Assembly: GCA_029062865.1 (NCBI GenBank)
Contig: JAIDPG010000380.1
Location: 1 to 31,751, forward strand
Direction of reading: 5' to 3'
DNA length: 31,751 bases
Source of the DNA: Oscillospiraceae bacterium
GTDB lineage: Bacteria; Bacillota; Clostridia; Oscillospirales; Ruminococcaceae
Below, piece after piece: positions 26,075-31,751 of the stretch (positions are counted from its first letter, which is position 1; each line of letters opens with the position of its first letter). The position numbers and the translations under genes are program-made. Under the pieces are notes generated by a model, which was not told the DNA's origin, did no database searches, and saw only the letters and a list, made by a program, of their open reading frames with translations.

Positions 26075-26734
26075 ATGAATTTCAAGTGTAAATGCTGCAA
26101 GCAGATCGTTGACGAAAAGCCTCGTTTCCTCGCGGGATTGTCCGAGTTCGCCTACAGCGCCGAATGGCTTGAAGCCGGAGAGCCCGTGCCGCCGCTTGAG
26201 GAACGTTTTTGGGCTCGCGCGGACGAGCTTCCGAAGACGGGAGAGCGGCGTATTATCAAGGTCGGTTTTTATACCCCGTTCAACAGTGAGATCGGCGACA
26301 GCTTCAACGTGCTTTTTCTGCCCGCAAATTCGGCGCTTAACGGCTGGGACGAAGCTCCCGAGGAACTTGAGCGTTCGGCTGTCGTGAGCTGTGTTTTTGA
26401 AAAAGTTGTAAGCAGCGATGAATATCAGGCGTTTATCGAGATCTCGGTAAAACGCGTTGTCACGCTCCCCGAATTATGCGGGCGCTTCCCGTGCGGCAAA
26501 ACGGAAAGTCTGTTTGAGGGCGGCTTCGGCAAGGGCTTGCAGCTTGAATTCACTTGGAAGAATTGGGAGTATTATTCCTTTGACGCACAGGGCGACTGCG
26601 GCGACTGGCGGCTTGTTTTCACCGACAGCGATGGCGTGCGTCATCTGATTCTTCTATGCAATTGGGGCTGGCACGGAGGACATATTTTGGTCGGAAATGC
26701 CGTGGCGATAGGAGAAAAACGGAATGAAGGGTGA
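26075..26734 (+). CDS. Unknown protein with N-terminal Cys cluster
   Basis: A 219-residue protein I do not recognise. It begins F-K-C-K-C-C-K, a likely metal site with the Cys residues at 5, 7 and 8, and has C-N-W-G-W-H-G-G-H near the C-terminus. The rest is mixed alpha/beta without a known motif. The ATG has no strong ribosome site and lies 17 bases after the previous stop. The next gene starts inside its last codons (11-base overlap), so the two are likely co-translated. No membrane segment or signal peptide. Confidence 0.65.
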   Translation: MNFKCKCCKQIVDEKPRFLAGLSEFAYSAEWLEAGEPVPPLEERFWARADELPKTGERRIIKVGFYTPFNSEIGDSFNVLFLPANSALNGWDEAPEELERSAVVSCVFEKVVSSDEYQAFIEISVKRVVTLPELCGRFPCGKTESLFEGGFGKGLQLEFTWKNWEYYSFDAQGDCGDWRLVFTDSDGVRHLILLCNWGWHGGHILVGNAVAIGEKRNEG

Positions 26735-27491
26735 ATATTACCAGCTCTGCCGCTTGACCGCGGCGGCTAAGTCCGCGCTGTTGGGGGCTTCGGAATTTGA
26801 ATGTGAGCCGATAGCATACGAAAACAAGATCGAGTTCGAGTTCCGCCCGAGCATTCTGGAGTGCGGGGCAAAAAGCACGCTCGCCAAAAACCCCGACAAG
26901 TGGTACGAATACCTCACGAAAAAGGGCTTGCGCGACATCAAGCTTGTCCTGCCGGTCGAGGTCGGGGACAGGAATCTTCTCGGCTACGCAAACGCATATA
27001 ACGGCGTTATGTTGTGCTATTTCAAGAACGGCGATATCACGTCGTTCGCCCCGGTCTGGGAGTTCGATAAAAGCCTGAACGTGTGGAATATCCGCTACAC
27101 CGAAAATCTTGAATTGATCCCGTACGTCAAGCCGTACTACGAGGACAACACCGACGCGCTCCGCGAGGTGCTTATCGAGATAGAAGACTTAGCCGGGAGG
27201 ATAGGATGCGGCGGCTTCGCAAAGAGATTTGAACTCGCACGAAAAATCCTCGACGGCGAAGCGGAGCCCAACACGGAAAAGCTCGCCGCGCCGAAGATAC
27301 CCGAGCGGAATTTGCGGCTGTTTTACGCAGCGGACACTGCAGATCTTTTCGGAGCGATGGGTTCTTGGAACGATTCCCCACCGTTTATGGCTCACGAAAA
27401 GGGCTTGGATAAGGAGTACGACGAGCTCTCGGCAAGGCTGCTGAAAAACATTCGGCTCGCGGTGCTTTACGCGGTGAACGAGCAGCGGTGA
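26724..27491 (+). CDS. Unknown protein, overlaps the previous gene
   Basis: A 255-residue soluble protein without a known family. It begins M-K-G-E-Y-Y-Q-L-C-R-L-T-A-A-A-K and has an even mix of charged and hydrophobic residues. The segment V-W-E-F-D-K-S-L-N-V-W-N-I-R-Y lies near 112-126, and G-S-W-N-D-S-P near 212-218. The overlap with the upstream gene suggests a paired function. A strong terminator follows, ending the unit that began at the SipW-like gene. Confidence 0.7.
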   Translation: MKGEYYQLCRLTAAAKSALLGASEFECEPIAYENKIEFEFRPSILECGAKSTLAKNPDKWYEYLTKKGLRDIKLVLPVEVGDRNLLGYANAYNGVMLCYFKNGDITSFAPVWEFDKSLNVWNIRYTENLELIPYVKPYYEDNTDALREVLIEIEDLAGRIGCGGFAKRFELARKILDGEAEPNTEKLAAPKIPERNLRLFYAADTADLFGAMGSWNDSPPFMAHEKGLDKEYDELSARLLKNIRLAVLYAVNEQR

Positions 27492-27511
27492 GCGCGGATC
27501 ACCGTAATTTA

Positions 27512-27540
27512 CCCGCCCGACGCTTTCGGGCGGGATTTTT
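27512..27540 (+). terminator. Intrinsic terminator before the TIR gene
   Basis: Nine pairs CCCGCCCGA/TCGGGCGGG (27512-27520 with 27526-27534) followed by ATTTTT. Confidence 0.88.
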
Positions 27541-27561
27541 GCGTTTTGTGTAAAAGAACTG

Positions 27562-27590
27562 TTGACAACAGCGTTAAAAAGTGGTAAAAT
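27562..27590 (+). promoter_or_regulatory. Promoter of the TIR gene
   Basis: TTGACA (27562-27567), 17 bases ending GTGG, TAAAAT (27585-27590). The predicted start is near 27597. Confidence 0.75.
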
Positions 27591-27598
27591 AAGGGTGC

Positions 27599-29740
27599 TT
27601 GAGTATAGAGGCCAAGGAGGAGGGGAGGGCGGTTTTTAAATGTAAAATGTGCGACGGAAATCTGAACGTTGTCGAGGGACATACGATATGCGTCTGCCCC
27701 TATTGCGACACTCAGCAGACCGTTCCGTCGGACAGCAGCGAGAAAAAGGTGAACCTGTTCAACCGCGCAAATCGCTTGAGAAGCGACAGCGAGTTTGACA
27801 AGGCGGCAAGCGTTTATGAAAACATCGTCGCGGAGTTTAAAGAGGAGGCGGAGGCATACTGGGGGCTTTGCTTGTGCAAATACGGTATCGAATATGTTGA
27901 CGATCCAAATACCGGCAAGAAAATGCCGACGTGCCACCGGACGTCCTATGACAGTATCTTCGACGACAAGAACTTCGACCAGGCGTGCGAATACGCCGAC
28001 AGCGACGCACTGCCCGTTTACCGCGCAGAGGCAAAGGAGATAGACCGTCTGCAAAAGGAGATCCTCGAAATAGCCAAAAACGAGGAGCCGTTTGACGTGT
28101 TCATCTGCTATAAGGAAACCGCGGAGGACGGAAACCGCACAAAGGACAGCGTTCTGGCGCAGGATATTTTTGAGGCTCTCGCTTCAAAGGGCTATAAGGT
28201 GTTCTTCGCGAGAATAACGCTTGAGGATAAGCTTGGGCAGGATTACGAGCCGTACATATTCTCCGCGCTCAATTCCGCTAAGGTAATGCTTGCCATAGGA
28301 ACGAGGTTCGAGCATTTTAACGCGGTGTGGGTAAAGAACGAGTGGAGCAGGTTTCTGTCGCTTATGCAAAACGACAAGAGCAAGACGCTTATTCCCTGCT
28401 ATTGCGACATCGACGCTTACGATATGCCCAAGGAGTTCTCGCGCCTTCAGGGGCAGGATATGAGCAAGGTCGGGTTTATCCAGGATCTGGTTCGCGGCGT
28501 CGGGAAGATAATCCCGAGGGGCAGCGGAGGCGGCGCAGGCGGTCAGACTGTCATTCAGGTAACCGGACAGCAGGCGGTCGAGCCGCTTTTGGAGCGCGCG
28601 TTTATGTTCCTCGGAAACAACGACTGGCAAGCCGCGGACGACCAAAGCGAGCGAGTACTGGATATCGACCCGCACTGCGGCAGAGCGTATCTTGTCAAGC
28701 TTCTGGTGCAGTACAACTGCCGCCGCGAGGAGGAGCTCGCAAATCTCAGCATCGACGTTACGGAGTCTATTCACTATAAAAACGCAAGGCAGTTTGGCGT
28801 GAACATCGAGCAATACGTCAGAAAAGCGAAGTACAACACCGGGTGCAGGCTTATGGCGGATTGCTCGAGCTATAAAGATCTGAAAACCGCGAAAATGCAT
28901 TTTGAGGAGACCTACGACATCGAAAACAGCCCCGAAAAGCTTGCGCTTTGCGAGGAGAAGATCGCGGAGGCAGACGAGATCACCAACGATCTTCAGCGCG
29001 TTTACGGAAGCTTTGACCCCGATTGCCACACGGAAAACAACGAAGCGCTCACTAATGTGAGAGAGATGAGAAAGAAGATCGAGACGACCTATCCGAAATT
29101 TGTCGGCGGCAAAATAAAAGAACCCTGGAGCCCCGCGCCCGTCGCCGTCTGGTTCATTCCGTTGGGGATCGGGCTGCTTGTGTTTGCGTTTTTCGCGCTG
29201 TTCAAACCGATGGTTTTCAACGAGGAATATATTGACGCGAATAACGACTACTCCGCGTTGATAGCCTACGCCGCGCCGGTTATTTCCATAATAGTCGGCT
29301 ATGTTGGATTCGCCGGTGTTCGGAAAAGTTTTTCGATACTTAAATTGATTTTAATAATTGTTGTGAGCTCGTTTTTGAGCAACATAATATTCGGTGCAGT
29401 GTTTACAAAATTGCTGTTCAATAGCTTACAGACGATCGGCGGATTCTGCATTGCCATCGGGCTTCTGCTTGTCGCCATCTCGGCGCTGCTGATCACTCTG
29501 TATTTGAAGAAATCGGGATTTATAAAACGTTATTACAGGGACAGCGAAACGCTGGAAAAGCTCGCCGCGACAATGAAAAACAAACGCGAGGCGGCTATCC
29601 TCGCGGAGCTTGCAAAGCACCCGGATTTCAAGCAGTCTTTCCTTGAAGAGTGCGTAAGCGAGGCGCTTGCGACATACAAAAGCGCGCTCGGCGTTTTGCC
29701 AAACCCCGCAAGCGATAGCAGCGAGCCGGAATATTCATAA
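27599..29740 (+). CDS. Membrane-bound TIR-domain protein with zinc ribbon
   Basis: A 713-residue reading from TTG at 27599. Order: a zinc ribbon (Cys15, Cys18, Cys33, Cys36), a helical repeat-like region (about 50-155), a TIR domain (about 164-300) with F-D-V-F-I-C-Y-K-E and a Glu217 in D-Y-E-P-Y-I where NADase TIRs keep their catalytic Glu, a helical region, and four membrane helices (about 515-535, 552-573, 578-603, 611-635). I recall this family from gut Firmicutes; homologs begin M-A-V-F-K-C-K-M-C. Here the matching codons read AGG-GCG-GTT from 27626, five bases after AAGGAGG (27614-27620), so the natural ATG may have been lost. The TTG would be nearly leaderless. No known TIR partner such as ThsA is adjacent. 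A signalling or defence NADase role is inference. Confidence 0.85.
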   Translation: MSIEAKEEGRAVFKCKMCDGNLNVVEGHTICVCPYCDTQQTVPSDSSEKKVNLFNRANRLRSDSEFDKAASVYENIVAEFKEEAEAYWGLCLCKYGIEYVDDPNTGKKMPTCHRTSYDSIFDDKNFDQACEYADSDALPVYRAEAKEIDRLQKEILEIAKNEEPFDVFICYKETAEDGNRTKDSVLAQDIFEALASKGYKVFFARITLEDKLGQDYEPYIFSALNSAKVMLAIGTRFEHFNAVWVKNEWSRFLSLMQNDKSKTLIPCYCDIDAYDMPKEFSRLQGQDMSKVGFIQDLVRGVGKIIPRGSGGGAGGQTVIQVTGQQAVEPLLERAFMFLGNNDWQAADDQSERVLDIDPHCGRAYLVKLLVQYNCRREEELANLSIDVTESIHYKNARQFGVNIEQYVRKAKYNTGCRLMADCSSYKDLKTAKMHFEETYDIENSPEKLALCEEKIAEADEITNDLQRVYGSFDPDCHTENNEALTNVREMRKKIETTYPKFVGGKIKEPWSPAPVAVWFIPLGIGLLVFAFFALFKPMVFNEEYIDANNDYSALIAYAAPVISIIVGYVGFAGVRKSFSILKLILIIVVSSFLSNIIFGAVFTKLLFNSLQTIGGFCIAIGLLLVAISALLITLYLKKSGFIKRYYRDSETLEKLAATMKNKREAAILAELAKHPDFKQSFLEECVSEALATYKSALGVLPNPASDSSEPEYS

Positions 29741-29763
29741 GGCTGCAAAACCGCATTTTAATC

Positions 29764-29798
29764 AGCTCCCCCCACACGACGTGGCGGGGAGCTTTTTT
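29764..29798 (+). terminator. Intrinsic terminator after the TIR gene
   Basis: Outer stem AGCTCCCC/GGGGAGCT (29764-29771 with 29786-29793), inner CCAC/GTGG, then a T run to 29798. Confidence 0.88.
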
Positions 29799-29871
29799 GG
29801 CAGACCGCGCGGCTTGGTTCCGACGCTTCGGAGGTCTCAAAAAGTTTTTTGTGATTTTTTGCAAAAATATC

Positions 29872-29901
29872 TTGACAAGCACAAGTATCTTGTGGTATAA
29901 T
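29872..29901 (+). promoter_or_regulatory. Promoter of the phage-like regulator unit
   Basis: Consensus TTGACA (29872-29877), 18 bases ending TGTGG, TATAAT (29896-29901). Confidence 0.8.
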
Positions 29902-29907
29902 ATGTTC

Positions 29908-30008
29908 ATAAGATGAAGCTTGGTGAACGCAGAGCAAAAAAGCAAGCTGTGAAGTCATGGCGAAGCGGAGACTTTACAGCTTGGCTAGCGCGCGAAGCGC
30001 GCGTTTTT
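29908..30008 (+). promoter_or_regulatory. Attenuator-like leader of the phage-like regulator unit
   Basis: Between promoter and first gene are a 14-pair hairpin (29943-29956 with 29970-29983) and then an intrinsic terminator GCGCGC-GAA-GCGCGC with a T run (29988-30008). An upstream AAGCTTGG can compete for pairing with the first hairpin. Because the terminator lies before the start codon at 30036, expression should depend on readthrough. Confidence 0.6.
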
Positions 30009-30035
30009 CTGCGACTTTTAGAGAGGTGATGTACA

Positions 30036-30485
30036 ATGAACTTTATGGACAAGCTGAAATACGCGCGGCAGGCGGAGCTGGCGGTGCAGGCGGAGCTTGA
30101 GCATATCGAGCGGATACATAGAATACTGAAGCTCCCTGGGCGTTCGCTTGAACAGGCTCGGGAGCTCACAGAGAAACTCGCGAAGTTGGAACGGCGGCTC
30201 AACCGCACGATCGACCTCGCCGTTGACAGAAAAAACGATGCGCTGGATCTGCTCGACTTGCTTGACGGAGACGAGCGCGGCGTGCTTTATCGCTACTATA
30301 TCCTCGGCAAGGACTGGCTGAAGGTCGCCGACGAGATGTATTTGAGCGAGCGGAGCGTGTTTAATCTGCGGAAAAAGGCGCTGGACAAGCTGGCGAAGGT
30401 CAATGTGCAATGTACAATTGAAAATGGACAATTGCTGCGTCCGTCTTCACGTGTGACCGCAAGCGGTCACCTTGACGTTATTTGA
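30036..30485 (+). CDS. DUF1492-like phage transcriptional regulator, C-terminus altered
   Basis: A 149-residue protein: an N-terminal coiled, charged helix region (about 1-75), then D-E-R-G-V-L-Y-R-Y-Y-I-L-G-K-D-W-L-K-V-A-D-E-M-Y-L-S-E-R-S-V-F-N-L-R-K (79-113 in part), a sigma region 4-like helix-turn-helix seen in DUF1492 and other late-gene regulators of phages and mobile elements. The start has AGAGAGGTGAT upstream. From about residue 122 on, the sequence is encoded by the inverted-repeat element that begins at 30400, so the last 28 residues are not native. The DNA-binding part appears intact. Confidence 0.75.
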   Translation: MNFMDKLKYARQAELAVQAELEHIERIHRILKLPGRSLEQARELTEKLAKLERRLNRTIDLAVDRKNDALDLLDLLDGDERGVLYRYYILGKDWLKVADEMYLSERSVFNLRKKALDKLAKVNVQCTIENGQLLRPSSRVTASGHLDVI

Positions 30486-30592
30486 TCGTCTGCAAGCCGA
30501 AACGGCGATGCGTAAGCCTAAGTACGATCTGAATTCGCGGCGCGAAGCGGCGCACTAAAATTGTCAATTGTACATTATATATTGTACATTGA
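30400..30592. repeat. 193-bp inverted-repeat (MITE-like) element
   Basis: Imperfect 34-base terminal inverted repeats: TCAATGTGCAATGTACAATT at the left edge, and its counterpart ending TATTGTACATTGA at the right edge. Inside is a perfect hairpin GTGACCGC/GCGGTCAC near 30460-30477. It overlaps the last 28 codons of the DUF1492-like gene and ends shortly before the next ribosome site. No transposase is encoded in it. Confidence 0.65.
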
Positions 30593-30610
30593 ATAAAGCG
30601 GAGAGTGGTT

Positions 30611-31048
30611 ATGAAGATAGGAAACAACATCAAAGCGCTGCGTTTGCGGCGCGAAATGACGCAGGAGGCGCTGGCTTTGCGGCTTGGCGTAACGTCCTCG
30701 GCAGTCGGGAATTACGAGCGCGGCGTGAGCTTCCCTAAGGACGACGTTCTGGAGCGGCTTTTCGGGGCACTCGGGTGCACGCCGAATGAGCTTTTCGGCG
30801 CGGAGGAGCTCCTCACTGACGAGGAATATGAGCTGCTTGAGAAATACCGCGCCCTTGACGCTCACGGGAAGCGGCTTGTAAACGCCTGCGCTGAGATAGA
30901 GCTCGATCGGCTCGCAGAGGAGGACGAAGAGTTCATCGCCGTCGCCGCGAGAAAAGGCGCGGAGAAGTCCCGCGTGAAACTCAAAAAGCGCGCCGGAAAG
31001 TCCATTCGCGAGCTTCCGGATTACTATAATAAGGGTGATAAAAAATGA
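30611..31048 (+). CDS. XRE-family transcriptional regulator (ImmR-like)
   Basis: The ATG at 30611 is preferred (GGAGAG five bases upstream) over an in-frame GTG at 30605. The 145-residue protein opens with an XRE helix-turn-helix: I-K-A-L-R-L-R-R-E-M-T-Q-E-A-L-A-L-R-L-G-V-T read in parts over residues 7-28, then S-S-A-V-G-N-Y-E-R-G (29-38). A Lys/Arg-rich tail follows. It overlaps the ImmA-type gene by four bases (ATGA), the arrangement of repressor and anti-repressor protease in ICEBs1-like elements. It probably represses its own or neighbouring promoters. Confidence 0.9.
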   Translation: MKIGNNIKALRLRREMTQEALALRLGVTSSAVGNYERGVSFPKDDVLERLFGALGCTPNELFGAEELLTDEEYELLEKYRALDAHGKRLVNACAEIELDRLAEEDEEFIAVAARKGAEKSRVKLKKRAGKSIRELPDYYNKGDKK

Positions 31049-31563
31049 CTTTTTCCGAAATCTACGAGCTCGCCGATGTTCACCGCCTGCCCGTTGACCC
31101 GATCAAAATCGCCGATGCGCTTGGCGTTAAGGTCGTGAGCTATAAGTCGGCGGCGGAGTTTTTTGAGCTTGATATCCGCGAGCTTTACGCGCAGTTCCCG
31201 CTTGGGTTCAGCTTTGAGACTGAAGGCGGCGCTTGCGTCGCGCTTAACGAGAACTCCTGCGGAGAACGGCGGCGGCGATTTACGGCGGCGCACGAGCTTG
31301 GGCATTGCGTCCTCGGGCACTTGGACGGAAACGAATATTCCGCGGAGGAAGAACGCGCCGCGGAGCGCTTCGCCGCCGAGCTTCTGGCGCCGCTTGTAGT
31401 GCTGCACGAGCACGGAGTACGCTCCTTCGAGGAAATAGCGAAGCTCTGCGGCATTTCAAGGCAAGCCGCGGAGCTCAGACTTGAGGAGCTGATACTCCGC
31501 GAGAGAAGCGGGTTTGTTCCCGATGAGGACGAGCAGAGGATAAAAAAACTGTTTTTTATTTAG
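31045..31563 (+). CDS. ImmA/IrrE-family metallopeptidase
   Basis: A 172-residue protein with the zinc-peptidase motif H-E-L-G-H (83-87) in F-T-A-A-H-E-L-G-H-C-V-L-G-H and a likely third ligand in E-R-A-A-E-R-F-A-A-E-L-L-A-P (103-116). In this family, ImmA cleaves the paired XRE repressor on a stress or quorum signal, and the four-base overlap with the XRE gene fits that. A second helix-turn-helix-like stretch lies at I-A-K-L-C-G-I-S-R-Q-A-A (about 131-142). No integrase or phage structural gene is visible, so the module may be a remnant or the edge of an element. Bases 31564-31677 after it are AT-rich and show no feature. Confidence 0.92.
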   Translation: MTFSEIYELADVHRLPVDPIKIADALGVKVVSYKSAAEFFELDIRELYAQFPLGFSFETEGGACVALNENSCGERRRRFTAAHELGHCVLGHLDGNEYSAEEERAAERFAAELLAPLVVLHEHGVRSFEEIAKLCGISRQAAELRLEELILRERSGFVPDEDEQRIKKLFFI

Positions 31564-31677
31564 TTTTTCGGCTCAAAAAAGCAAAGAAAAAATAAAAATT
31601 TTTTCGGGGACAAGGAGAAGATCAAGTAGATTTTCGCGGAATTTATTAAAACGTTTAAATGAGGCTTGGGTTAAGAT

Positions 31678-31751
31678 ATGAACATTTTGTTTGACCTGTT
31701 TTTAACATTCGCCAAAATAGGCGCGTTTACGTTCGGCGGCGGGTACGCGAT
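31678..31751 (+). CDS. Chromate transporter (ChrA family), N-terminal part only
   Basis: The window ends after 24 codons. They read M-N-I-L-F-D-L-F-L-T-F then A-K-I-G-A-F-T-F-G-G-G-Y-A, the typical start of short-chain ChrA-type transporters, with the G-A-F-T-F-G-G-G-Y-A motif in helix 1. In Clostridia such genes often occur as pairs of half-size proteins, so a second ChrA gene is likely beyond the edge. Substrate may be chromate or another anion. Confidence 0.8.
   Translation, partial: MNILFDLFLTFAKIGAFTFGGGYA

Noticed and set aside
27599..29740. A Thoeris or CBASS operon around the TIR gene
   Set aside because: No ThsA-like, cyclase or other effector gene is adjacent; terminators flank the TIR gene.

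Overview
This 31.8 kb window looks like chromosome from a gut-type Clostridia (Oscillospirales/Ruminococcaceae-like) bacterium of moderately high GC. The signs are strong AGGAGG-type ribosome sites, sigma-A promoters of the form TTGACA, 17 bases, TGnTATAAT, Firmicutes-sized RpoB and RpoC, a thymidylate synthase of the Bacillus phage phi3T branch, and a zinc-ribbon/TIR membrane protein of a kind I recall from gut Firmicutes. The lineage is an inference from these signs; no rRNA is present.

Layout. Bases 1-1253 carry yebC behind a folded leader element. Bases 1258-2749 hold leftward genes: a small membrane protein, a 35-residue signal-peptide ORF and a C39-like protein. A long rightward run (2853-14100) follows: aspartate kinase, an AT-rich HhH-glycosylase-like protein, ThyA, a NYN nuclease with five LOTUS-like repeats, a DUF4375-like protein, a YbaK-type tRNA editing protein, an M14-like protein without its zinc ligands, MoxR ATPase plus DUF58, a 72-residue leader-like peptide, two tandem nucleoside phosphorylases and a zinc-ribbon protein. 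Leftward rpoB and rpoC (21890-14223) stand alone, without rplJL, behind a leader of about 395 bases. The rest is rightward except for one tRNA: a hemolysin III-like protein, a structured RNA with its own promoter and terminator, a lipoprotein, tRNA-Thr(CGT, leftward), a SipW-like membrane protein, two unknown proteins, the TIR protein, a phage-like regulator trio (DUF1492-like, XRE, ImmA) and the start of a chromate transporter.

The most interesting material lies between genes. (1) A folded element of 92-124 bp precedes both yebC and rpoB in the same orientation, with paired base changes that keep its hairpins. (2) At least five copies of a small purine-rich, partly palindromic repeat are scattered between genes, two of them supplying a stop codon. 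(3) A discrete RNA of about 158 nt (23358-23515) matches no family I can recall. (4) An attenuator-like leader precedes the phage-like trio, and a 193-bp inverted-repeat element has rewritten the 3' end of its first gene. (5) Two genes appear to have lost the expected ATG behind a good ribosome site (ACG and AGG instead), which could be biology or assembly error. Among proteins, the NYN plus five-LOTUS protein with AT-hook-like linkers and the membrane TIR protein are the best candidates for less-described systems.
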